Part shown: piece by piece, positions 31,108-39,627 of the stretch
Numbering within the stretch: the stretch's first letter is position 1
How the letters are laid out: the number at the start of each line of letters is the position of its first letter
From: Ferrovaceae bacterium
GTDB lineage: Bacteria > Pseudomonadota > Gammaproteobacteria > Burkholderiales > Ferrovaceae
Assembly: GCA_027449685.1 (NCBI GenBank)
Contig: DAIDLC010000002.1
Location: 62,001 to 126,000 of the forward strand
Direction of reading: 5' to 3'
Length of the DNA: 64,000 nucleotides
Made by a program: the position numbers and the translations under genes
Notes under the pieces: model-generated
Database searches by the model: none
What the model was told of the DNA's origin: nothing
Seen by the model: only the letters and a program-made list of their open reading frames with translations

Positions 31108-31347
31108 ATGAATACCCGACATTTCATCGACGACATCGCCCGGCGCCTGAGTGAACTGGCAGCCAAAACTCCCGCTGCAGATTTTGAAAAGAATGCCAAG
31201 GCACTGCTATCGGGATTTCTGACCAAAGTCAACCTGGTAACGCGGGAGGAATTCGACCTGCAAACCCAGGTTCTGGCCCGTACCCGTGAAAAGCTCCAGT
31301 CATTGGAGGCACGCGTCAACGAATGGGAAAGTCGACGTCAACCTTAG
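31108..31347 (+). CDS. ubiK: Ubiquinone biosynthesis accessory factor UbiK (YqiC/BMFP)
   Basis: A 79-residue, largely alpha-helical coiled-coil protein. It shows the family pattern: an N-terminal amphipathic helix (FIDDIARRLSELAAK), then NAKALLSGFLTKVNLVTREEFD, then a C-terminal coiled coil rich in L, E and R. UbiK binds UbiJ and membrane lipid and supports aerobic ubiquinone synthesis. Its last 32 bases overlap the convergent sensor-kinase gene. In many betaproteobacteria comM follows directly; here comM is about 8 kb away in the opposite direction. Confidence 0.92.
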   Translation: MNTRHFIDDIARRLSELAAKTPAADFEKNAKALLSGFLTKVNLVTREEFDLQTQVLARTREKLQSLEARVNEWESRRQP

Positions 31348-32722
31348 TGCTTGCCTTCTGTGGATGAAAAGACACCTCCACCCGTAAACCGCCTCCTGAC
31401 TGGGGACAGGTAAAGTGTAGCTGGGCTGCATGCAAGCGCACGATTTCCTGCACGATCGCCAACCCCAGACCGCACCCCGGTGTTTGGTCCCCGGACACCC
31501 GATGAAACGGGATGCAGAGCTTGCCGAGTTCAGTTGCAGGAACGCCCGGCCCGTCATCCTGAATGATCAACTGCCCTGCATGATCTTGATCCCCCTGGGA
31601 TAGCCGAATCAACACTCGGCCCTTTTCCGGGGTATAGCGCAGCGCATTGTCCAGGAGGTTTCCCAATAATTCACGTAGCATCAGAGGGCTTCCAAATACC
31701 GACAGCGGTGTGGGTTCGAAGATCAGCTCCACTTGCTGCTGTTCCGCCCGGGCCACAAAGTCCACGGCCACTTCGCGGCAGATTTGCTGCAAATCCACCT
31801 GAACACACTCGATCATGCTTGCTTCCGTATGCTCCAGGCGAGCCAGCGACAGGAGTTGATTGGCCAGATGCGTAGAGCGTCGTGTGGTAGCCAATAAATC
31901 AATGAATAGAGGACGCAGATCCTGGGGTGGATGTTCCAGAGCCACCTCCAACTGGGAGCTCAGCGAAGCCAGTGGAGTCCGTAATTGATGGGATGCATCC
32001 GCAATGAAACGTCGATGACTGGCAAAAGACAGGGAGAGATCCTGCAGTAGTTCGTTGATCCCGTGAATGATCGGGCGCAATTCGATGGGCGCCGTGCGCT
32101 CCTCCAGCGGTCTTAAATCGTTTGCCGAACGTTGACCGATATCTTTTCGCAACTGATACACCGGAACCAGAGTCCGGCGTATCCCCAACAGAAGGATTGC
32201 GATGCAGGCCAGTAACAGAAGAGCCTCGGGCACAAGAATATTGGCAAACAAACCATCGGACAAACGATTACGCCCATGCAGGGTTTGCGCGACCGCTATG
32301 AAATAGGGCTGATCACCAATCATTCCCTGGGTATACACTGCGCGCAGGATTCCCCCCTCAAAATTCAAATCTTCGAATACCGGTTGTCCCGACGCCGAGG
32401 AGGGTTGGGGCCGCCATAACCGCGAATTTCCTGAAAACACATGTCCACTGTGATCCCATGCGGCATAAATGACTTGATCGTCATTATTTTCCTGCAACAT
32501 CTGCAGCGCCGCAGGAGGAAGATTGATAACTAACCCCTGCGGACCCTTCTGGATTTGCTTGGATAAATCCAATGCATTGTCATACAGCCCCAGGTCGAGC
32601 ACTTTCATGGCCGCATGTAAGGAAAATTGGTAGGCCATCAAGGAGCCCACAAGCAATACCACCACCAGCGGCAATAACAACCAGCGCAAAAAAATCTGGT
32701 AGAGACTGAGCGGATTAGACAT
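31316..32722 (-). CDS. Two-component sensor histidine kinase (TctE/QseC-like)
   Basis: A 468-residue membrane kinase. TM1 is near residues 12-32, followed by a periplasmic domain of about 125 residues. TM2 is near 163-182, then a HAMP-like linker and the dimerisation helix with FIADASHQLRTPLASL (phospho-acceptor His245). The ATPase domain has the N-box LLGNLLDNALRYTP, DDGPGVP and GCGLGLAIV. It is translated from within the end of the response-regulator gene (8-base overlap). The efflux genes divergent from this pair suggest that it senses periplasmic metal, which is an inference. Confidence 0.93.
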   Translation of the reverse strand: MSNPLSLYQIFLRWLLLPLVVVLLVGSLMAYQFSLHAAMKVLDLGLYDNALDLSKQIQKGPQGLVINLPPAALQMLQENNDDQVIYAAWDHSGHVFSGNSRLWRPQPSSASGQPVFEDLNFEGGILRAVYTQGMIGDQPYFIAVAQTLHGRNRLSDGLFANILVPEALLLLACIAILLLGIRRTLVPVYQLRKDIGQRSANDLRPLEERTAPIELRPIIHGINELLQDLSLSFASHRRFIADASHQLRTPLASLSSQLEVALEHPPQDLRPLFIDLLATTRRSTHLANQLLSLARLEHTEASMIECVQVDLQQICREVAVDFVARAEQQQVELIFEPTPLSVFGSPLMLRELLGNLLDNALRYTPEKGRVLIRLSQGDQDHAGQLIIQDDGPGVPATELGKLCIPFHRVSGDQTPGCGLGLAIVQEIVRLHAAQLHFTCPQSGGGLRVEVSFHPQKASTKVDVDFPIR

Positions 32723-33383
32723 GTTCTTCCAGCATATATCCCAATCCGCGAACCGTCCGGATCAGCACAGCGGAACCTTCCAGTTTGGCTCGCAGACGAT
32801 GAACATAGGCTTCTATGGCATTTTCGCTCAATTCCTGACCCAGATCCGCAATGGCCTGAATCAGCTGCTCTTTGGAAAGAATGCGGCGTGGATGAGCCAT
32901 CAAATACTCCAACACCGCCCATTCCCTCCCGGAGAGATCAACCGGCACCCCCTCCACAAAAGCACGTTTTCCCACCGTATCCAGCATCAAGTTTCCCAGG
33001 GTCAGGCGCGTGCTGGCCGAGCCTTTACTACGACGAATCAGGGCGCGCAAACGGGCTTGCAGTTCTGCCAAAGCTACTGGTTTGACCACATAGTCGTCGG
33101 CACCCAGATCAAAGCCATGCACCCGATCTTCTACCGCATCCCGAGCAGTCAGTATGAGAACGGGCACAGGATGGGCGCCCAAACGCAAGGCCCGCACCAC
33201 GTCATAGCCATCCCCATCGGGCAACCCCAAATCCAGCACAAGCGCGTCCACCTTTTCGTTCACTAGCAAATGCAGTGCCTCTGCTACAGTTCCTACCAGA
33301 TCCACTGCAAACTCCACATGACGCAAGGATGCCGCCATGGCCTGTCCCAGGGCGCGATCATCCTCGACGATCAAAATGCGCAT
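32715..33383 (-). CDS. OmpR-family response regulator
   Basis: A 222-residue regulator. The receiver domain has Asp51 in LVLDLGLPDGDG and the conserved Lys in VVKPVALAEL; the C-terminal winged helix ends RTVRGLGYMLEEH. AGGAG precedes the ATG by nine bases. That ribosome site is embedded in the direct repeat CTGTCAG-N4-CTGTCAG, so the protein may bind its own leader. It is expected to control the divergent CzcCBA-like operon, like CzcR or CopR. Confidence 0.94.
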   Translation of the reverse strand: MRILIVEDDRALGQAMAASLRHVEFAVDLVGTVAEALHLLVNEKVDALVLDLGLPDGDGYDVVRALRLGAHPVPVLILTARDAVEDRVHGFDLGADDYVVKPVALAELQARLRALIRRSKGSASTRLTLGNLMLDTVGKRAFVEGVPVDLSGREWAVLEYLMAHPRRILSKEQLIQAIADLGQELSENAIEAYVHRLRAKLEGSAVLIRTVRGLGYMLEEHV

Positions 33384-33384
33384 A

Positions 33385-33402
33385 CTGTCAGACTCCTGTC
33401 AG
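33385..33402. promoter_or_regulatory. Direct repeat CTGTCAG-N4-CTGTCAG at the regulator start
   Basis: Two identical 7-mers lie 11 bases apart, one helical turn, as in OmpR-family binding sites. The array touches the response-regulator start codon and contains its Shine-Dalgarno on the minus strand. Confidence 0.5.
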
Positions 33403-33483
33403 AAACGAGGCCCATAATGCTCCAACCCGTCGTAGGCGAATGTTTTCACAACCGTTACATCAGATTGAGGCTACTTTTGTTGA

Positions 33484-33500
33484 CTGTCAAACCCTGTTCA
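33484..33500. promoter_or_regulatory. Related direct repeat upstream of the efflux operon
   Basis: CTGTCA at 33484-33489 and CTGTTCA at 33494-33500 are spaced 10 bases apart. They resemble the repeat beside the response-regulator gene and lie about 130 bases before the outer-membrane-factor gene. They are a candidate operator for the same regulator. Confidence 0.4.
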
Positions 33501-33628
33501 ACCCGCCGTTTGTGAGTCCCTCCTCCGTGGCAACTTCTTTTTTTTCCACCATCCGTACCTGGTTCACCGAGAGCATCCGGCAGGGACTTCCAGGCAGTTC
33601 GTCACATCGCCAGCCAAAATGCACGGGA

Positions 33629-35185
33629 ATGCTCAAGCTCCAGCAACCCCTGCTGTATGGTCTGGTGCCGATGCTGTTATCGGGATGTGCGCTGGGCCCG
33701 GACTTTACGCTTCCCGCAACTCCGGCGGCCAAAGGATATTTACCCAACGAAACTCTCAGCAAGGACAGCCCGCTTGCTTCTGGCGCCCTATCGGAAGCGC
33801 CGATATTCAAGATTCAGCAGGACATTCCCGCTGACTGGTGGAGCGTGTTCCAGTCCCCCGCGCTCAATCAACTGATCGAGCGCGCTTTCAAGACCAATCC
33901 CACCGTGGATGCGGCTCAGGCCGCGCTGCGCGAAGCCCAGCAAAATACCCTGGCTCAACAGGGATATTTCTACCCCTCACTGGGGATGGAATACCTTCCT
34001 TCGCGCAATAAACTGGCAGGTAACATGGGCGGTAACTCTCCAGGCGTACAAGGAAACGGGAGCATCATTCAAACCTATTCCAACCCCGGCGGCCCCCCGC
34101 CCTATAACGGCCCGGTTTATTACAATTTTCACACCGCTCAGATCACACTGAGTTATACCCCTGATTTTCTTGGCAGCAATCGCCGCCAAGTAGAATCCCT
34201 TCAAGCCCAATCCGAGTTCCAGCAATTGCAACTGGAGGCCACTTATATCACTTTGGCCTCCAATGTGGTGGCAGCCGCCCTGCAGGAAGCCTCTTTGCGG
34301 GCACAGATCAACACCAATAAGGCTTTGGTGGACGATAATGTGCAGCTGCTTCAGATCGTGCGGCAGCAATTCCATCTGGGGCAAGTGGATTCCACCGTGG
34401 TTGCCAATCAGGAACTGGCCCTGGCCCAGGCGCGACAGGCCCTATTCCCTTTGCAACAGCAACTGGAACAAACCCGGGATCTCCTGCGGGTTCTGGCAGG
34501 CCAGACGCCGAATGACGACATTCCGGAAACCTTCACGCTCGACACCTTGCATTTGCCGCAAACCCTGCCCCTTAGCCTACCCTCTCAGCTGGTGCAGCAA
34601 CGCCCCGATGTACGCGCCGCTGCAGCGCAATTGCATGCAGCCAACGCTCAAGTGGGTGTGGCCCTGGCCAATCGCTTCCCGCAATTTACCATCAATGGGG
34701 TCGTGGGAGGAGCAGCCAGCGTTCCTAGTCAGATGTTTCAAACCGGTGGCGGTTTCTTTAACCTGATTGGTGATCTGACCTTGCCGCTGTTTGATGGCGG
34801 CACCCTGAAGGCCCGCGAACAAGGCGCACGGGAAGCGCTGGCTCAGGCCGCCGCAGCTTATAAGACCGCTGTTCTCACAGCCTTTCAGAATGTGGCCGAT
34901 ACCCTGCACGCCATTCACGCCGATACCCAGGGACTTCATAACGCCCGTCTTGCCGAACAGGCCGCCCAACAGGCCCTCACAGTAACACGCCAGCAGATGA
35001 ATGCCGGTCTCGTGGCTGCCCCCTCATTCATTGCCGCTGACCAAACCTGGCAACAGTCGCGACTGGTGCTCACCCAGATGCAAACCAATCAACTGGGTGA
35101 CGCCGCCGCACTCTATCAGGCGTTGGGCGGCGGTTGGTGGAACCGTTCCGATACCCACGCTCTCGTGACTTCTACCACGAAATAG
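33629..35185 (+). CDS. Outer-membrane efflux lipoprotein (NodT/CzcC-like)
   Basis: A 518-residue TolC-superfamily channel. A lipobox LLSGC sits near residue 18, followed by the NodT-type ALGPDFTLP. Two repeated OEP segments contain long alpha-hairpins (LREAQQNTLAQQGYFYPSL and QLHAANAQVGVALANRFPQFTING). It completes an RND tripartite exporter with the next two genes. The frame is open from about 33275, but I chose the ATG at 33629 because it starts the signal sequence; its ribosome site (ACGGGA) is weak. Confidence 0.93.
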   Translation: MLKLQQPLLYGLVPMLLSGCALGPDFTLPATPAAKGYLPNETLSKDSPLASGALSEAPIFKIQQDIPADWWSVFQSPALNQLIERAFKTNPTVDAAQAALREAQQNTLAQQGYFYPSLGMEYLPSRNKLAGNMGGNSPGVQGNGSIIQTYSNPGGPPPYNGPVYYNFHTAQITLSYTPDFLGSNRRQVESLQAQSEFQQLQLEATYITLASNVVAAALQEASLRAQINTNKALVDDNVQLLQIVRQQFHLGQVDSTVVANQELALAQARQALFPLQQQLEQTRDLLRVLAGQTPNDDIPETFTLDTLHLPQTLPLSLPSQLVQQRPDVRAAAAQLHAANAQVGVALANRFPQFTINGVVGGAASVPSQMFQTGGGFFNLIGDLTLPLFDGGTLKAREQGAREALAQAAAAYKTAVLTAFQNVADTLHAIHADTQGLHNARLAEQAAQQALTVTRQQMNAGLVAAPSFIAADQTWQQSRLVLTQMQTNQLGDAAALYQALGGGWWNRSDTHALVTSTTK

Positions 35186-35192
35186 ACCCCCC

Positions 35193-36395
35193 ATGAAAAA
35201 CTCTGCCCGCAAAGCCCTCTGGTTACTGGCTCTCCCCTTGACAGCCGGTATGATTCTGTATTTTTCCTGGCCCTCCCGCGCTGAAAACGGCCCCTCCAGT
35301 GCGCCAGGTACCTTGGGCAACCCGAACTCACAGGTCTCGGCCCAGGAACGACGCATCGATCTATCCGATTCCCAGGTCAAGCTGATCAAGGTGGAAACCG
35401 TTTCCGCCCATGACTTCATCCAAAAACAGGAAGCCTTGGGTAATGTCGCACTTAACGACGATCGAACGGTGCAAATCTTTCCACCCTACTCCGGCAAAAT
35501 CACTGCTATTTTTTCCCATCTGGGACACGATGTGCCCAAAGGTGCACCGCTTTACGTCATTGACAGCCCCGATCTGCAACAGGCCGAATCCACGCTCATT
35601 GCCACAGCCGGCGTGCTGGAACTGACCAAGCAAGCCCTGGAACGCGCGCGCGCCTTGTATGCGGCCCAAGGAATGGCCCAAAAAGATTTACAGCAAGCCG
35701 AATCGGACCACCAGACGGCCATCGGTAATTATTCCAGCGCCTACGATGCGCTGCGCATCTTTGGCAAAACACCGCGCCAGATTGAAGAAATCATTCATCA
35801 GAAAAAGGTCGATGCCCACTTGGTCGTTTCCAGCCCATTGGCCGGGCGTGTCGTGGCCCGAAATGCGTCCATCGGAACTTTCACACAACCGGGTAACGCT
35901 CCAGCGCCATTTGTAGTAGCCGATTTATCCACCTTGTGGATGATGGCCAATGTCACTGAAACCGATGTCTCTGCACTGGCCTTGGGACAAACCGTGGAAA
36001 TTACTCTGCCGGCCTTTCCAAGCAGAACCTTTCAAGGCCATGTCACCTATATCGCCACAACCCTGGATCCCAATACGCGCCGTCTTCCAGTGCGCACCGA
36101 AATCAAGGATCCTTCACACGAATTGCATCCTGGCATGTTGGCCAACTTTGTCATCCAGACCAGCCGTGTCATTCATGCACCAGGCCTGCCACTAGACGCC
36201 GTGGTACGCGAAGGAGATGGCACTTTATCCATCTGGATCACCACCGATCGTCACCGGTTCTTCAAACGCAGCATTCGGATTGGACTGCAACAGGACAGAC
36301 TGTATCAGGTTGTCTCGGGAGTTCAACCCGGCGAGATGGTCGCCGGTGAGGGCGCCATTTTTCTGAGCCATGCCTTCGAAACCGAGACGCGCTAA
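35193..36395 (+). CDS. RND efflux periplasmic adaptor (CzcB/HlyD family)
   Basis: A 400-residue membrane-fusion protein. The N-terminal hydrophobic segment is followed by a beta-barrel/lipoyl half (GKITAIFSHLGHDVPKGAPLYVIDSPDL), an alpha-hairpin (about 130-200) and the second lipoyl half (VVSSPLAGRVVARNASIGTF). The C-terminal membrane-proximal domain ends LPLDAVVREGDG...GVQPGEMVAGEGAIFL, as in CzcB-type adaptors. No His-rich metal-binding extension is present. It lies seven bases after the outer-membrane-factor gene. Confidence 0.93.
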   Translation: MKNSARKALWLLALPLTAGMILYFSWPSRAENGPSSAPGTLGNPNSQVSAQERRIDLSDSQVKLIKVETVSAHDFIQKQEALGNVALNDDRTVQIFPPYSGKITAIFSHLGHDVPKGAPLYVIDSPDLQQAESTLIATAGVLELTKQALERARALYAAQGMAQKDLQQAESDHQTAIGNYSSAYDALRIFGKTPRQIEEIIHQKKVDAHLVVSSPLAGRVVARNASIGTFTQPGNAPAPFVVADLSTLWMMANVTETDVSALALGQTVEITLPAFPSRTFQGHVTYIATTLDPNTRRLPVRTEIKDPSHELHPGMLANFVIQTSRVIHAPGLPLDAVVREGDGTLSIWITTDRHRFFKRSIRIGLQQDRLYQVVSGVQPGEMVAGEGAIFLSHAFETETR

Positions 36396-36398
36396 GTC

Positions 36399-39300
36399 AT
36401 GTTCAAAAACCTGCTCGCCTTTTCCCTGGGCAATCGCCCCATCATTCTGATTCTGCTTCTAGCTTTCCTGGGGGCTGGAGGTTTGGCCTATTACAAGCTG
36501 AACGTCGAGGCCTATCCCAATCCGGCTCCAGTCATTCTGGAAATTACAGCCCAGTACCCGGGCTTGTCTGCCGAAGAAATGGAACGGTATTACACCATTC
36601 CCATGGAAATTGGCTTGGCTACCACACCGGGTGTGGACGTGATCCGTTCCACCTCGTTTACCGGATTGTCCTTTATTCGCGTTACCTTCAACTACGGCGT
36701 CGACTACTATTTTGCCTATACTCAAGCAGCCCTGAGCCTGCAGCAAAACGTGACCTTACCCAATGGGGTTCAACCGCAAATTCAGGCCTCCAGTCTGGTC
36801 GGAGAAGTGTTTCGGTATCAGCTCAAAGGACCGGCACACTTCGGACTAACCAACCTGCGTACCGTTCAGGACTGGATCATCCAGCGCCGCTTATTAACCG
36901 TACCTGGCGTGGTCCAGGTCAATACCTGGGGTGGTACCACCAAGGAATTTGAGGTGGAAGCCGACCTGAATAAATTGCAATCCTATGGCATCACCGTGCC
37001 TCAATTACTCACTGCCATCAGTAATGCCAATATCAATGTGGGGGGACGCACCATCAACTTTGGTCAACAGTCCGTCAACATTCGCGGCATCGGACTGATC
37101 GATAGCGGGGGGTCTACTGATTTGACCCAGGGCAACCGGGTCGAAGACATCGAAAATATCGTACTGGAGGAGCAGAATAGCATTCCCGTAAAAGTCCGGG
37201 ATGTAGCCCGTGTCTACGTGGGTTATGTTCCACGTCTGGGCAAGGCGGGGCGAGACCATGACAACGATGTGGTGGCAGCCATTGTAGTCATGAACCGGAC
37301 CATGCAAACCAATGAGGTCGTAGCACGCATCAGCGCCGAAGTGGAACGACTCAACCACGATGGCACCTTGCCCGCTGGTGTGAAGCTAGTGCCCTTCTAT
37401 GACCGAACCTCTCTGGTCTCGGTAACCACCCATACGGTGGTGCATAACCTGATCTTTGGGTGTTTACTGGTATTTTTCATCCAGTGGATCTTTTTGGGCG
37501 ATCTGCGCAGCGCCATCATTGTCAGCGCCAATATCCCCATCGCGCTGTTTTTTAGCATCATGATGCTCGTTCTGGCGGGCGAATCAGCCAACCTGCTTTC
37601 TCTGGGGGCAGTGGACTTCGGAATCATCGTGGACTCTGCTGTCATCATGGTGGAAAACGTGTTTCGTAACTTTCAGAAGAAGCAGGACGCGCGGGTGGAC
37701 CTGTTACACGACCAGGCCCAAAGCGGTTACCGCCAATTACTCCTCAGTCATGGCTGGACCAATCGCCTGCGCCTGATCTTCATCAGCGCCATTCAGGTGG
37801 ACCGAGCCATTCTGTTTTCTACGGCCATCACGGTTGCGGCATTCATCCCGCTGTTTACCATGCAAGGCGTAGAAGGCCAGATTTTCGGGCCCATGGCACG
37901 TACCTACGGTTACGCTCTGGCGGGTGCCTTGATGGCCACCTTTACCGTCACTCCGGTGCTTTCTTCTTTCTTGCTGCCGCGCCACATCGAGGAAAAGGAA
38001 ACCTGGCTGGTTCTGAAATTGCGTGCCAGATATCGTCCCATTCTTGCCTGGGCACTGGCCCATATTCGCCAAACCGTGTTGATCGGATCGGTTTTTCTGC
38101 TTGTGGCTGGCATCTTGTTCACCCACATCGGCTCGGAATTCATGCCCACTCTGGAAGAGGGCAACCTATGGATCAGAGCCACCATGCCGCCCACGATTTC
38201 CTTGGAAGATGGGGCCCCCGTAGTGGATCGCATGCGCGAAATCATCATTCGTCATCCTGAAGTCATTACCGCTGTTTCACAACATGGACGTCCGGATAAC
38301 GGGAGTGATGCCGCAGGATTTTATAATGCCGAGTTTTTCGTTCCGCTAAAACCCTACGATGAATGGCCCAGGGGCATGACCAAAAAGCAGCTCATCGATG
38401 AATTACAAGCGGAATTTTCGCGCGAATTTACCGGGGTTGAACTGAATTTTTCCCAATACATCCAGGATAATGTAGAAGAAGGATTGTCTGGCATCAAAGG
38501 GGCCAACTCCATCAAGATCGTGGGCCCGGACCTGGAAACCCTGGAAAAATTAGCGGACCAAGTGCAAGCCGAGATGTCCAAGATTCAGGGTGTGACCGAC
38601 TTGGGTGTCTTTCGCGTATTGGGTCAACCCAATCTCAACGTCAAAATTGACCGCCAGAAGGCCGCGCGCTATGGTCTTAATACCGGAGATGTCAATTCCG
38701 TGGTCCAGGCCGCTCTGGGCGGAACACAGGCCACTACGGTATACGAAGCAGACCGCCAATTCGCGCTCACCGTCCGGCTATCTCCAGAGTATCGCAAGGA
38801 TATCGAAGCAGTCCGCAGAATCCAGGTGGGGTATACCACCTCCAGTGGAACGACCGCTTTTGTCCCTCTTGCCGAAGTGGCCACTATCTCTCTCGATACG
38901 GGGGCCAGTTATATCTATCACGAAAAAAATCAACGTTTCATTCCGGTGAAATTCAGTGTGCGCGGACGTGATTTAGGCAGTACCGTCGCGGAAGCACAGC
39001 AGCGTATCGCGCAAAAGATTTTTTTGCCTGAAGGCTATCGCATGATCTGGTCTGGTGAGTTCGAAGAAATGCAACTGGCCAAAAAGCGTTTGGAATTGAT
39101 TCTTCCGGTGGCTGTGGTCATCATCGTCATCTTGCTCTATACACTCTTTGGCTCGGTTCGGGACAGCTTGCTGGCCTTGTCGGCCATCCCCTTTTCCATC
39201 GCTGGAGGAATCATCGCACTGGCATTGACCGGTCTTAATCTGTCCGTTTCTGCCGCCATCGGATTCGTTTCCCTGTTTGGCGTGTCGGTGATGAACGGTA

Positions 39301-39611
39301 TTCTGGTCATCACGTACTACAACCATCTGGTGGTGCAGGGAATGCAACCATTGGAAGCCATGTTCAATGCGGCTGAACAACGCATGCGCCCCATGCTCAT
39401 GACAGCCCTATCTGCCTGTATCGGACTTTTACCTGCCGCCATTTCTACCGGGATTGGCAGTCAGGTTCAGCGGCCTTTAGCTACGGTCGTGGTGGGTGGC
39501 ATGTTACTGGGGCCTCTCATGCTTTTGGTCGTTGCCCCTGCACTGCAGATGATGTTTTTAAGCAGGAAACCTCCCCAGCATCTTCCTGAAGAAGATGACG
39601 AGATGCTTTGA
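36399..39611 (+). CDS. Heavy-metal efflux RND permease (CzcA family)
   Basis: A 1070-residue proton-driven pump of the RND fold with 12 membrane segments and two large periplasmic loops. In TM4 the motif D406-F-G-x3-D412-x6-E419-N420 (VDFGIIVDSAVIMVEN) is the HME type linked to divalent cations such as Zn, Co, Cd or Ni. It differs from the Cu/Ag CusA pattern. It starts three bases after the adaptor stop, so it is part of one operon. The metal range cannot be read from sequence alone. Confidence 0.93.
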   Translation: MFKNLLAFSLGNRPIILILLLAFLGAGGLAYYKLNVEAYPNPAPVILEITAQYPGLSAEEMERYYTIPMEIGLATTPGVDVIRSTSFTGLSFIRVTFNYGVDYYFAYTQAALSLQQNVTLPNGVQPQIQASSLVGEVFRYQLKGPAHFGLTNLRTVQDWIIQRRLLTVPGVVQVNTWGGTTKEFEVEADLNKLQSYGITVPQLLTAISNANINVGGRTINFGQQSVNIRGIGLIDSGGSTDLTQGNRVEDIENIVLEEQNSIPVKVRDVARVYVGYVPRLGKAGRDHDNDVVAAIVVMNRTMQTNEVVARISAEVERLNHDGTLPAGVKLVPFYDRTSLVSVTTHTVVHNLIFGCLLVFFIQWIFLGDLRSAIIVSANIPIALFFSIMMLVLAGESANLLSLGAVDFGIIVDSAVIMVENVFRNFQKKQDARVDLLHDQAQSGYRQLLLSHGWTNRLRLIFISAIQVDRAILFSTAITVAAFIPLFTMQGVEGQIFGPMARTYGYALAGALMATFTVTPVLSSFLLPRHIEEKETWLVLKLRARYRPILAWALAHIRQTVLIGSVFLLVAGILFTHIGSEFMPTLEEGNLWIRATMPPTISLEDGAPVVDRMREIIIRHPEVITAVSQHGRPDNGSDAAGFYNAEFFVPLKPYDEWPRGMTKKQLIDELQAEFSREFTGVELNFSQYIQDNVEEGLSGIKGANSIKIVGPDLETLEKLADQVQAEMSKIQGVTDLGVFRVLGQPNLNVKIDRQKAARYGLNTGDVNSVVQAALGGTQATTVYEADRQFALTVRLSPEYRKDIEAVRRIQVGYTTSSGTTAFVPLAEVATISLDTGASYIYHEKNQRFIPVKFSVRGRDLGSTVAEAQQRIAQKIFLPEGYRMIWSGEFEEMQLAKKRLELILPVAVVIIVILLYTLFGSVRDSLLALSAIPFSIAGGIIALALTGLNLSVSAAIGFVSLFGVSVMNGILVITYYNHLVVQGMQPLEAMFNAAEQRMRPMLMTALSACIGLLPAAISTGIGSQVQRPLATVVVGGMLLGPLMLLVVAPALQMMFLSRKPPQHLPEEDDEML

Positions 39612-39627
39612 CCGATTCCTGCAGTTC

